A DNA stretch of 64,000 nt from assembly GCA_902496665.1 (NCBI GenBank), contig CABVBU010000010.1:7763-71762 (forward strand), given 5' to 3'. Positions 8,470-16,554 of the stretch are shown here, in pieces (within the stretch, counting starts at the first letter, position 1; the number at the start of each line of letters is the position of its first letter). The position numbers were made by a program, and so were the translations under genes. Under the pieces are notes generated by a model. That model did no database searches and had not been told where the DNA came from. It worked only from the letters and a program-made list of their open reading frames with translations. Source of the stretch: an uncultured Clostridium sp. (GTDB lineage Bacteria > Bacillota > Clostridia > Lachnospirales > Lachnospiraceae).

Positions 8470-8949
8470 ATGAAAATATCTACAAAAGGCCGTTATGCCC
8501 TGCGTATGGTCATCGATCTGGCTGAACATGCCGACGATGGCTTTATCTCTTTAAAAGACATCGCCGCCCGTCAGGGTCTCTCAAAAAAATATTTAGAGCA
8601 GATCGTTCCACTCTTAAACAAGACCGGAATGCTCTCCACCACCCGCGGCTACCAGGGCGGATACAAACTCGCAAAATCCCCGTCGGAATGCACCGTCGGT
8701 GCGATCTTACAGACCACTGAAGGCAGTCTCGCCCCGGTCTCCTGCCTCGAGCATACTCCAAACCCCTGCGAGCGCTGCTCCGCCTGCGACACACTCCCGG
8801 TTTGGGAAGGCTTAAACCGCGTCATCATGGACTACTTAGACGGAATCACGATCCAGACGATCCTCGACCAGAAACATGAGCTGGAGGAAAAGCACAGACT
8901 GGCGGCTGAGGAGATCTTAAACAGTGTGAAGGGTCCGTGTCAGTCATAA
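8470..8949 (+). CDS. Rrf2 family transcriptional regulator (IscR/CymR-like)
   Basis: A 159-residue winged-helix regulator: KISTKGRYALRMVIDLA and the recognition helix GLSKKYLEQIVPLLNKTGML are typical of Rrf2. Residues 92-105 contain four cysteines (SCLEH..PCERCSAC), resembling the Fe-S or sensing cysteines of IscR and related regulators. It stands between apt and metY, both unconnected operons. Its proximity to metY makes a CymR-like role in sulfur metabolism possible, but the cysteines would also fit an Fe-S sensor for the nifS operon. Target genes are not shown by the sequence. Confidence 0.9.
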   Translation: MKISTKGRYALRMVIDLAEHADDGFISLKDIAARQGLSKKYLEQIVPLLNKTGMLSTTRGYQGGYKLAKSPSECTVGAILQTTEGSLAPVSCLEHTPNPCERCSACDTLPVWEGLNRVIMDYLDGITIQTILDQKHELEEKHRLAAEEILNSVKGPCQS

Positions 8950-8998
8950 AATCTGCGGCTCTGTAACTTTTTTATATTGTATTTTTATATATCGAAAC

Positions 8999-9049
8999 AA
9001 AAAAGCTTCGCAAAAAATTGTCTTAAGGCAGTTTCCTACGAAGCTTTTT
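8999..9049 (+). terminator. Terminator of the rrf2 gene
   Basis: AAAAAGCTTCG (9000-9010) pairs perfectly with CGAAGCTTTTT (9039-9049) across a 28-base loop. The U-tract is part of the closing stem. Confidence 0.75.
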
Positions 9050-9252
9050 CTGTGCCTGTTCAACGGCACAGACCGTTACAGATTTATATATTTGGGACGG
9101 TAGCATGGCATCCGCATATATTCCACTTCCGTCCAACAACAGAACAGCGGTCACACATATTGCTACGCAATGACCGCTGTCCTGTATTCGTTCGTTAATT
9201 GAGGGGGATTTTTTCCAGCACAGCTCGACGCACGGCTGAACTGTTGGGGGGA
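9050..9252. other. Structured intergenic region between rrf2 and metY
   Basis: A perfect 10-bp stem ACAGCGGTCA / TGACCGCTGT (9144-9153 and 9171-9180) lies here, plus a looser GGACGG / CCGTCC pairing upstream of it. Neither has a strong U-tract. One may terminate metY on the minus strand. No coding sequence is evident. Confidence 0.45.
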
Positions 9253-10563
9253 TTATTCCTGTAATGTCTTAAACGCCTCGTCCAGATCCTCGATGATGTC
9301 GTCGATGTTCTCTGTACCGATGGAGAGACGGATCGTGTTCTGCTTGATGCCCTGGTCCGCTAACTCCTCGTCATTTAACTGGGAGTGAGTTGTGGAAGCC
9401 GGATGGATCACGAGGGACTTCACGTCAGCGACGTTTGCAAGTAAGGAGAAGAGTTCGAGGTTATCGATGAACTTCTTCGCTGCCTCTGCGCCGCCTTTGA
9501 TCTCGAAGGTGAAGATGGAGCCGCCGCCGTTCGGGAAGTATTTCTTGTAGAGTCTCTGCTGTTCCGGATCATCAGATACGGACGGATGGTTTACTTTTTC
9601 TACGAGCGGATGGTTGTTTAAGTACTCAACAACCTTTAATGCGTTCTGTACATGGCGCTCTACACGGAGAGACAGTGTCTCGAGTCCCTGTAAGAAGATG
9701 AATGCGTGGAACGGGGAGATTGTTGCTCCTGTGTCACGAAGTAAGATCGCACGGATCTTTGTAACGAATGCTGCTTTTCCTGCTGCCTTTACGAAGCTTA
9801 CGCCGTGGTAGCTCGGGTTCGGCTCAACTAAGGACGGGAACTTTCCGCTTGCTTCCCAGTCGAAGTTGCCGCTGTCGATGATCACACCGCCGATGGTGGT
9901 TCCGTGGCCACCGATGAATTTTGTTGCGGAGTGGAATACGATATCAGCGCCGTACTCGATCGGTCTTACAAGGTATGGAGTCGCGAATGTGTTGTCCACA
10001 ACAAGCGGGATCTTATGTGCGTGGGCGATGGATGCCAGCTTCTCAATATCAACGACATCGGAGTTCGGATTTCCAAGTGTCTCAACATGGATTGCTTTTG
10101 TATTCTCCTGGATCGCGTTCTCAACTTCCTCGTAGTTAAACGGGTCAACGAAGGTTGCTGTCACGCCGTACTCCGGAAGTGTGTGTGCTAAAAGGTTGTA
10201 TGTTCCGCCATAGATGTTCTTTGCCGCGACGATGTGGTCACCTGCATGTGCAAGGTTCTGGAATACATAGGTTGCAGCTGCCGCGCCGGAGGCAACTGCC
10301 AGCGCCGCAACGCCGCCCTCCAATGCTGCGACTCTCTTCTCAAATACATCCTCGGTCGGATTTGTCAGTCTGCCGTAGATATTTCCTGCGTCTGTGAGTC
10401 CGAAACGTGCTGCCGCATGCTCGCAGTTTCTGAATACATAGGAAGAGGTCTGGTAGATCGGAACCGCTCTCGCGTCTGTCACCGGATCCGGCTGCTCCTG
10501 TCCTACATGAAGCTGTAATGTCTCGAATTTGAAGTTTCTCTCTGCTCTTGTTTTCTTTGCCAT
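9253..10563 (-). CDS. metY: O-acetylhomoserine sulfhydrylase (MetY type)
   Basis: A 436-residue PLP enzyme of the Cys/Met metabolism family that makes homocysteine from O-acetylhomoserine and sulfide. It starts near FKFETLQLHVGQEQPDPVTD, has ASGAAAATYVFQNLA and the PLP lysine in HSATKFIGGHGTT. The length and the long central segment (GGVIIDSGNFDW) are typical of MetY rather than MetB/MetC. GAGGAGG precedes the start. It is monocistronic with a good promoter. No SAM riboswitch or T-box is visible in the short leader. Confidence 0.95.
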   Translation of the reverse strand: MAKKTRAERNFKFETLQLHVGQEQPDPVTDARAVPIYQTSSYVFRNCEHAAARFGLTDAGNIYGRLTNPTEDVFEKRVAALEGGVAALAVASGAAAATYVFQNLAHAGDHIVAAKNIYGGTYNLLAHTLPEYGVTATFVDPFNYEEVENAIQENTKAIHVETLGNPNSDVVDIEKLASIAHAHKIPLVVDNTFATPYLVRPIEYGADIVFHSATKFIGGHGTTIGGVIIDSGNFDWEASGKFPSLVEPNPSYHGVSFVKAAGKAAFVTKIRAILLRDTGATISPFHAFIFLQGLETLSLRVERHVQNALKVVEYLNNHPLVEKVNHPSVSDDPEQQRLYKKYFPNGGGSIFTFEIKGGAEAAKKFIDNLELFSLLANVADVKSLVIHPASTTHSQLNDEELADQGIKQNTIRLSIGTENIDDIIEDLDEAFKTLQE

Positions 10564-10663
10564 AGTGATTTTCCTCCTCTTATTCCGGATCGGGACGTCG
10601 CGTGTGGTTCCCGAAAAAATTTCTTATTTTCATTTACCAACCACCCTATCTGGTTGCAAGGTA

Positions 10664-10692
10664 ATAGTACCATATGTTGGAAAATCTGTCTA
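10664..10692 (-). promoter_or_regulatory. metY promoter
   Basis: On the minus strand TAGACA (10687-10692), 17 bases, TACTAT (10664-10669). The leader of about 95 bases contains CCAACC / GGTTGG-type short inverted repeats that could be a regulator site; this is a weak inference. Confidence 0.5.
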
Positions 10693-10761
10693 ATTGGATG
10701 TACTCAAGGTTTGTTATAGGTTTTTCCTATTGCTCCTGTATCTTTTTTCTCGTTTTACATC

Positions 10762-10790
10762 TTCTCAAAAAAGGAAAATCACATTATAAT
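10762..10790 (+). promoter_or_regulatory. Promoter of the binding-protein leader RNA
   Basis: TTCTCA (10762-10767), 17 bases, TATAAT (10785-10790). The predicted start, near 10797, is only a few bases before the first helix of the structured leader. Confidence 0.6.
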
Positions 10791-10796
10791 AAATAT

Positions 10797-10953
10797 ATGA
10801 TAGTAAAGAGATTATTTGAGGTGGTAAATTTCATTGCAACCACGCACCCTATGGGTTAAAAGAGAGGCAGGAGCCGCGACGCCTGCCAAATAATCTCTTT
10901 CGCTTTTTTATATTGACCCTGAATCAGCTCTGGTTTTCTGCCAGAGTTTTTTT
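10797..10953 (+). promoter_or_regulatory. Riboswitch-like structured leader with terminator, class unidentified
   Basis: A 13-bp closing helix AAAGAGATTATTT / AAATAATCTCTTT (10805-10817 with 10888-10900) encloses a junction with three small hairpins: GTGG/CCAC (10821, 10840), ACCC/GGGT (10846, 10853) and GGCAGG/CCTGCC (10866, 10882). After the closing helix comes a T-run (10904-10909) and then a separate terminator, CTCTGG/CCAGAG with seven Ts (10928-10953). The ribosome site AGAGAGG lies downstream, and CCTCTC near 10969-10975 could pair with it. This is aptamer-plus-expression-platform layout in front of a transporter lipoprotein. I could not match it to TPP, SAM, ykkC, T-box, c-di-GMP or preQ1 patterns. 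Confidence 0.65.
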
Positions 10954-11021
10954 GCACCTTTTCCTGCCCCTCTCATACACTGAACATATATGACGATCGC
11001 AAAGAGAGGTCTTTTGGTATT

Positions 11022-12020
11022 ATGAGAAAAATTCTGGCACCGGTTCTTCTTGTGTTTACGGCGGTGGCTCTGCTTGCCGGGTGTAAGAAGAACACGGAAT
11101 CATCTTTAACTCCTGTTACCTTAAATGAAGTCGCCCACTCCATCTTCTACGCGCCCCAGTATGCCGCCATTGAGCTGGGATACTTTAAAGATGAAGGAAT
11201 CGATCTGACACTCGTAAACGGCGCGGGGGCTGACAAGGTCATGACCGCCCTGGTATCCGGGGATGCAGATATCGGGTTCATGGGCTCGGAGGCGAGTATC
11301 TATACTTATATCCAGGGCGATGATGACTACGCCGTGAACTTCGCCCAGCTCACCCAGCGGGCCGGAAACTTCCTCGTGGGGCGGACACCGGAAGCTGATT
11401 TCAAATGGGATAACCTCGTCGGTAAGAAAGTCTTAGGCGGCCGGGCAGGTGGCATGCCGCAGATGGTATTCGAATATATCTTAAAGAAAAACGGCATTGA
11501 TCCCGCAAAGGATCTCACCATCGACCAGAGCATCAGCTTCGGACTCACCGCGGCAGCATTCACCAGCAATGATTTCGACTATACCGTTGAGTTCGAGCCT
11601 TTCGCGACAGCCCTGGAACAGGAAGGAAACGGCTATGTAGTGGCATCCCTCGGAAAAGATTCCGGCTATGTACCCTACACGGCCTACAGTGCCAAGAAGA
11701 GCTATATCGAAAAGCACCCGGAGATCATCCAGAAATTCACAAACGCGATTCAGAAAGGTCTCGACTATGTAAACACCCACTCCGCCGAGGAGATCGCCGA
11801 GACCATCAAGCCGCAGTTTAAGGAGACCGACACCGAAAAGATCGCCATCATCGTAGACCGCTACAAAGAACAGGATACCTGGAAAGGGAATACGATCTTT
11901 GAGAAGGAAAGCTTTGAGCTTCTCGAGAACATCCTGGAAGAAGCCGGAGAACTCGACACACGTGTTCCTTATGAGGATCTTGTAAATACAGGGTTTGCGA
12001 AGGCAGCGGCAGGAAAATAA
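11022..12020 (+). CDS. ABC transporter substrate-binding lipoprotein, NMT1/SsuA/ThiY-like
   Basis: A 332-residue binding protein with signal peptide and lipobox LLAGC (Cys 21). The mature part begins with the family pattern VAHSIFYAPQYAAIELGYFKDEG and has VTA-type segments VMTALVSGDADIGFMG. Relatives bind nitrate, taurine/sulfonates or thiamine pyrimidine precursors; the ligand cannot be assigned here. No permease or ATPase gene is adjacent. A cognate pair of the same transporter class lies at 26439-28125. The start has AGAGAGG at slightly long spacing. Regulation by the structured leader at 10797-10953 is likely. Confidence 0.85.
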   Translation: MRKILAPVLLVFTAVALLAGCKKNTESSLTPVTLNEVAHSIFYAPQYAAIELGYFKDEGIDLTLVNGAGADKVMTALVSGDADIGFMGSEASIYTYIQGDDDYAVNFAQLTQRAGNFLVGRTPEADFKWDNLVGKKVLGGRAGGMPQMVFEYILKKNGIDPAKDLTIDQSISFGLTAAAFTSNDFDYTVEFEPFATALEQEGNGYVVASLGKDSGYVPYTAYSAKKSYIEKHPEIIQKFTNAIQKGLDYVNTHSAEEIAETIKPQFKETDTEKIAIIVDRYKEQDTWKGNTIFEKESFELLENILEEAGELDTRVPYEDLVNTGFAKAAAGK

Positions 12021-12089
12021 TATCAAAACAGCGGCTTAAAATTCCACCTACAGAACTCGCCACTGGCATTTTTTCAGATGCATGGCAAC

Positions 12090-12116
12090 AAAAAAGGAAT
12101 ATGGCAAAGCACATTC
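12090..12116 (-). terminator. Minus-strand terminator after the carboxypeptidase gene
   Basis: On the minus strand GGAAT pairs with ATTCC around a 13-base loop, followed by TTTTTTGTTG. Confidence 0.55.
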
Positions 12117-12123
12117 CCTCACT

Positions 12124-12163
12124 GGGGCGGTCATTTGCAGCCGCCCCGACCCTTCTGTTTTTC
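12124..12163. terminator. Terminator between convergent genes
   Basis: GGGGCGG (12124-12130) pairs with CCGCCCC (12141-12147), followed on the plus strand by GACCCTTCTGTTTTTC. It probably ends the binding-protein transcript. Confidence 0.6.
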
Positions 12164-12170
12164 GATTCTT

Positions 12171-13436
12171 CTACACCGTATCTCCCTGCACTTCCTCACC
12201 TTTCATTCTCCACCATCCCGTCATCCACTTCACATAATCGGTAAATCCCGCGGGATCCACATCCTGCACCGCAATGACAGGAATACTCCCGATCTCCTCC
12301 CCGTTAAACCGGTAGCGCAGCGTCCCCATCTGGTCTCCCGCCTTTACCGGTGCCTTTGCGCTCTCTTCCAGGGTCAGTTCCCGCTCCACGCCGGAAAAAT
12401 CCTCCCCGTGGAGTCCAAGATATGTAAAGATGTCCCCGTAGGAAAGTTCCACCTCCGGCTCCTTTCCGCCTGTCACTGGAAGTTTCGGGAGTTCCGGCGG
12501 TGTCTCGTCCTTATAGAGCCTGCAGTTCCCATACCCATAATTTAAGAGCGTCACCGCGTCCTTAAACCTCGCCTTAAAGTCCGGCGCTGCCATGATCGCG
12601 GCGATGAGTTCTACCCCGTCCTTTTTCGCCGTGGCGGAGAGACAGTATTTCGCGATGCTGGTGGAACCAGTCTTCAGTCCCGTCACCTCAAAATTCGTCG
12701 CCATCTTTAAGAGCTTATTCGTATTGGAAAGGCCAAATTCCTTCGTTCCCTGCTTCGTCACATGGGTGATGTTCTCCATCCAGATCGTCGTGTAGTTTTT
12801 GATCTGCGGGTATTTCGTGATCAGCTCCCTGGACATGAGGGCGATGTCCCGGGCCGTCGTCACATGTTCCGGGGAATCCGTGAGTCCGCAGCAGTCGATG
12901 AACTTCGTGTGCTCCATTCCCAGTCCTTTCGCCCGTTCGTTCATCATCTTCACGAACGTCCCCTCGTCCCCGCCGATAAACTCCGCCATGGCCACCGATG
13001 CATCGTTTCCGGAGGCGATGACGATGCACTTGATCAACGTCTCCACCGTCTGGATCTCGCCCTCTTCTAAAAACACCTGGGATCCGCCCATAGATTTTGC
13101 GTGGGCGCTTGTCACCACCTCGTCCGTCAGATGGATCTTTCCGGACTGCAGGGCGTCAAAGATCAGGATCAGCGTCATGATTTTCGTGACACTGGCCGGG
13201 TTTCTCGGCTCATCCGCGTTCTTCTCACAGATCACGGTCCCCGTGGATGCCTCCATGAGAATAGCGGACGGAGCTGTGATCTCCGGTCCGGTGTAGTTTT
13301 CCGCCGCAGGCTCCGGCATGATCTGCCTGCTCTCCTGTATTTTGCCGCTTCTGATTCCCGCATATCCACTCACCGGATTCCCCGCCATGAGGATCCCTGC
13401 CATGATCCCGCATAAAATTCTTTTTCCTGATTTCAT
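12171..13436 (-). CDS. D-alanyl-D-alanine carboxypeptidase (DacF/PBP5 family)
   Basis: A 421-residue secreted serine peptidase of family S11 that removes the terminal D-Ala from wall pentapeptides. The signal peptide is MKSGKRILCGIMAGILMAGN. The three active-site motifs are visible: SxxK in ASVTKIM, SxN in SGNDASVAMAEF, and KTG in GLKTGSTS. The C-terminal third is the PBP5 beta domain. The start at 13436 follows AAGGGGC and begins the signal sequence. An upstream in-frame extension to 13628 would hide the signal peptide and was rejected. It may act in vegetative or spore wall maturation. Confidence 0.92.
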   Translation of the reverse strand: MKSGKRILCGIMAGILMAGNPVSGYAGIRSGKIQESRQIMPEPAAENYTGPEITAPSAILMEASTGTVICEKNADEPRNPASVTKIMTLILIFDALQSGKIHLTDEVVTSAHAKSMGGSQVFLEEGEIQTVETLIKCIVIASGNDASVAMAEFIGGDEGTFVKMMNERAKGLGMEHTKFIDCCGLTDSPEHVTTARDIALMSRELITKYPQIKNYTTIWMENITHVTKQGTKEFGLSNTNKLLKMATNFEVTGLKTGSTSIAKYCLSATAKKDGVELIAAIMAAPDFKARFKDAVTLLNYGYGNCRLYKDETPPELPKLPVTGGKEPEVELSYGDIFTYLGLHGEDFSGVERELTLEESAKAPVKAGDQMGTLRYRFNGEEIGSIPVIAVQDVDPAGFTDYVKWMTGWWRMKGEEVQGDTV

Positions 13437-13717
13437 GGTTCTGCCCCTTATTCTTTCCCTATACAATATGGGATGGACATGATCCATTATGTATGATCCA
13501 ACGTCTTTTATTCTGACTTTCCTGCCTGATGATTCGGATGCTTCAAATGTCGGAACGGCGTCTGAGAATTCCTTTCCGGCACTGCTTACAAATTGCTTAA
13601 TTTTCTTCTTTTTCATGGCAGGTAACATGGGTTTATGTTATGATAATAAGAGGAACAGACTTTCCCGCAAAAGACATTTTCAGTCGTTTTGCATATCGAT
13701 AAATACGAGGTGATACT

Positions 13718-15223
13718 TTGGAATACAACGACGATTTTGAGAGACGCCGCGCATATATTTCAAGCCGCGAAAAAATGCGGAAACGGCGTCAGACCGTTCA
13801 TCTTACGATTTTTCTTATGGTTCTCGCAGTCCTGATTCTGGGTGTCGGCGGAGGAATCTTTATAAAAAAGCACGGCGGTCTGCCGGGCTTCACAAAGAAC
13901 AACGATGTCGAGACATCCTCTGATCCATCCGGCAGTAGGGAGACAAATATTTCTCTCGCTGAGAGCGGGTCCGACGGGGACGCGTCCTCTGAAACTCCAG
14001 CAACCACTACACCGGCAGCCGCCTACAATACCGGCGATGCCGCCCTGGATGATATCTTAAACAGCGCCCACGCGAAATTCGTGACCTACGACTACGACGC
14101 TGCCATCGAGATCTTAAACTCCAAACCGGAGTACGCTGAAAATTCCGATGTGAAGGAACTGCTCGCCTCCTGTGAGGAGACAAAATCCACTCTCGTCCGG
14201 GCGGATGTGACGAAGATCACTCATGTCTTCTTTCACTCCCTCATCATGGATAACTCCAAGGCCTTTGACGGGGACGCGGATTCCAAGGGCTACAACCAGG
14301 TGATGACCACAAAGAGCGAGTTTTTAAAGATCCTGGACTCCATGTACGCGAAAGGATATGTTCTCGTAAAGCTTCACGATATTGCCCACGAGGAGACAGA
14401 TGAAAGCGGAAACACGAAGATGGTTCCGGGAACGATCCTGCTGCCGCCGGGAAAGATTCCATTTGTCATGTCCCAGGACGATCTCTGCTACTATGAGTAC
14501 ATGACCGGCGACGGTTTCGCAAGCCGGATGATCGTAGGTGAGGACGGAAAACCTACCTGCGAGATGGTGATGGACGACGGTTCTGTGTCCGTCGGCTCCT
14601 ATGATCTTGTGCCGCTCTTAGAGGATTTTATCACGGAACATCCGGACTTTTCCTACCGCGGCGCCCGGGCTGTCCTGGCATTCACCGGATATCAGGGCGT
14701 TTTAGGCTACCGGACAGATCCGTCCTATGAGAGTTCCAATCCGAACTATGAGGCGGATAAAGAGACGGTCCGCCAGGTGGCACAGTGCCTCCGCGACAAT
14801 GGCTGGGAGCTCGCCTCCCACAGCTGGGGACATATCAATTTCGGGAAACGCTCCTTTGAGGATGTAAAGACAGACTCCGATAAGTGGGCCTCCAGGGTGG
14901 AATCCCTGATTGGAAAGACGGATATCCTGCTCTACCCATTCGGATCCGATGTTGGCGACTGGCATCCGTACACAATGGAAAATGAAAAATACGCGTATCT
15001 CCATGAGCTGGGCTTCCGCTACTTCTGCAATGTAGACTCCAGCCAGTACTGGGTACAGTTTGGATCTGACTATCTCCGCCAGGGACGCCGGAACCTGGAC
15101 GGCTACCGCATGTACTACGACCTGCCGGAGACGAATCCTGAAAAAGACCACTTAAGCGATCTCTTCGATGTGACCCAGGTTTTCGACCGCGAGCGGCCGG
15201 TTCCGGTGGCACCGATGAATTAG
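13718..15223 (+). CDS. Membrane-anchored polysaccharide deacetylase (NodB family), TTG start
   Basis: A 501-residue protein with a cytoplasmic basic N-terminus, one transmembrane helix (about residues 28-48), a Ser/Thr-rich linker, and a C-terminal deacetylase domain. Motifs are weak but present: the histidine pair in LASHSWGHINF and LLYPFGSDVGDW. The first catalytic aspartates are not in the usual TFDDG form, so activity is less certain. The start is TTG, with GAGGTG six bases upstream and no nearby ATG. Its likely target is peptidoglycan or another wall polymer. It diverges from the carboxypeptidase gene. Confidence 0.75.
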   Translation: MEYNDDFERRRAYISSREKMRKRRQTVHLTIFLMVLAVLILGVGGGIFIKKHGGLPGFTKNNDVETSSDPSGSRETNISLAESGSDGDASSETPATTTPAAAYNTGDAALDDILNSAHAKFVTYDYDAAIEILNSKPEYAENSDVKELLASCEETKSTLVRADVTKITHVFFHSLIMDNSKAFDGDADSKGYNQVMTTKSEFLKILDSMYAKGYVLVKLHDIAHEETDESGNTKMVPGTILLPPGKIPFVMSQDDLCYYEYMTGDGFASRMIVGEDGKPTCEMVMDDGSVSVGSYDLVPLLEDFITEHPDFSYRGARAVLAFTGYQGVLGYRTDPSYESSNPNYEADKETVRQVAQCLRDNGWELASHSWGHINFGKRSFEDVKTDSDKWASRVESLIGKTDILLYPFGSDVGDWHPYTMENEKYAYLHELGFRYFCNVDSSQYWVQFGSDYLRQGRRNLDGYRMYYDLPETNPEKDHLSDLFDVTQVFDRERPVPVAPMN

Positions 15224-15235
15224 ACCTAGAATCAA

Positions 15236-15290
15236 AAACGGACTTCAAAAGTCATATCTCATATGGCTCATGAAGTCCGTTTCTTTTGTT
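15236..15290 (+). terminator. Terminator of the deacetylase gene
   Basis: AAACGGACTTC (15236-15246) pairs perfectly with GAAGTCCGTTT (15272-15282), followed by CTTTTGTTT. Confidence 0.85.
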
Positions 15291-15379
15291 TATATCTGCT
15301 AAAGCTTTCACTGGCAGTCCCTTCTGAATACATGGGAACCCGCAGAGCCTGCCAACGGCAGCTTCTTCAGAATTCGAGA

Positions 15380-15418
15380 AAATCAAAATACGCTGGACAG
15401 TTTTTCCCATCCAGCGTA
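15380..15418 (-). terminator. Terminator of the GTPase-DUF1980 gene
   Basis: On the minus strand TACGCTGG pairs with CCAGCGTA around a 14-base loop, followed by TTTTGATTTTC. Confidence 0.8.
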
Positions 15419-15463
15419 CCTGGTATTATTCTGCATTTTCTGTTTTTCAGCCGAAATCCTCAT

Positions 15464-16411
15464 TTAGAACTGCACAATATCCTTGATCTCCTGCGCCGGT
15501 TCCACGCTCTCCGCGTAGAGCACCGGGCCGACACCGTCATAGTCCGGCCAGAACTCGTATGCGATCTTCGCGCGGACCTTGACCCACTGCTTTGTCTCAA
15601 GGTTTCTCGCCTCACGCGCCTTGCAGATAAATCCCAAAAATGTCATATCTGCCTCACAGCATGTCATCGCCATACGGCCCGGAACGAAATAATTCTTCGG
15701 GAATTCCGGAGATTTTAATACCATACCGGTGAACTCCACAACTTTTCCCTCGTAGCGGTCCTGCTTATCCATGGCGTCGATGTACCAGATGCCGTAATCC
15801 TTCGGATCGATCTTGATCACATCTGCCTTCATGTCGTACGGAAGATCCTCTTCCAGAACCTCCTGCTCAATCTCGCCTTCCGCGTCCTCGAAGATCAGCT
15901 CTGCCTGCGGGTTTAAAGCCTTTAAGCCGCGGCGGTAACGGGTGATGTTCTCATCGCTGACTTCATCGCAGCGGTTCATGATCACAAGCTCGGAGCGCTT
16001 TACAAGAAGCGCTAAGAGCGGCTTCATGTTGCTTAAATAGAGCTCGAAGGTGGAGCCGTCGATAATCGTGATCTGCTGGAAGAGTTCCCAGGTATCCGGG
16101 AGCTGCAGCTGATCCTGCGGCCACATTCCGTTCCACTCGATGAGCACGCGGGCCGGGTCATATAATGCCTCGATCCGTCCGTAGAAATCCTCGTCCATCT
16201 CAGAGATATCTTCCACGGTAACGATCTTTGTTCTTGTTTTCTTTAAGATTTCCTTATCGTACTCCGTATCACCTTCCTCGCAGAGGATCAGAACGGTCGT
16301 ACCGTCGGCCTGGAAATAGTCCTGCTGTAAAGTATTTGTGATGAACTGGGTCTTTCCCGCTTCCAGAAAGCCGTTGATGACAAATACCGGCATTTTTTCC
16401 TGCTGTTTCAC
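15464..16411 (-). CDS. G3E (CobW/P47K) GTPase fused to a DUF1980-like C-terminal domain
   Basis: A 315-residue protein. Residues about 8-190 are a G3E GTPase: P-loop variant NGFLEAGKTQF, the Walker B-like VLIEWNGMWP, and VIMNRCDEVSDEN in the NKxD position with Arg-Cys-Asp. From about residue 225 the sequence (YEGKVVEFTGMVLKSPEF, PGRMAMTCCEADMTFLGF) resembles the C-terminal domain of the TIGR03943/YcgQ family with its CC-x-AD motif. G3E proteins act in metal delivery and YcgQ-type proteins are linked to zinc stress in Bacillus. The gene follows a second GTPase and the znu block, which supports a zinc role. The fusion itself is an unusual arrangement. Confidence 0.75.
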   Translation of the reverse strand: MKQQEKMPVFVINGFLEAGKTQFITNTLQQDYFQADGTTVLILCEEGDTEYDKEILKKTRTKIVTVEDISEMDEDFYGRIEALYDPARVLIEWNGMWPQDQLQLPDTWELFQQITIIDGSTFELYLSNMKPLLALLVKRSELVIMNRCDEVSDENITRYRRGLKALNPQAELIFEDAEGEIEQEVLEEDLPYDMKADVIKIDPKDYGIWYIDAMDKQDRYEGKVVEFTGMVLKSPEFPKNYFVPGRMAMTCCEADMTFLGFICKAREARNLETKQWVKVRAKIAYEFWPDYDGVGPVLYAESVEPAQEIKDIVQF

Positions 16412-16439
16412 TGTCTTATTCTCCTAATTATATAAAATG

Positions 16440-16470
16440 GTTCCTGCCCACGTCTTGCGCAGACAGGAAC
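16440..16470. terminator. Hairpin between the two GTPase genes
   Basis: GTTCCTG (16440-16446) pairs with CAGGAAC (16464-16470). T-rich sequence lies on both sides, so it may end the upstream GTPase transcript on the minus strand. Confidence 0.5.
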
Positions 16471-16554
16471 TTTTTGGTTGTCATGCATCAAAATAGTAAA
16501 TGCCGTTGGACAGGTCTTCTATGTGAAGCAGCCGTCCTGGGCGAAACGCGCGTT

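Noticed and set aside
9144..9180. Small RNA gene at the 10-bp hairpin between rrf2 and metY
   Set aside because: No promoter or U-tract; listed only as a structured intergenic region.
10564..10663. SAM riboswitch or T-box in front of metY
   Set aside because: The leader is under 100 bases and lacks the SAM-I core and the T-box TGGNACCGCG motif.
10818..10850. T-box reading of GAGGTGGTAA in the binding-protein leader
   Set aside because: The antiterminator core ACCGCG and a specifier loop are missing.
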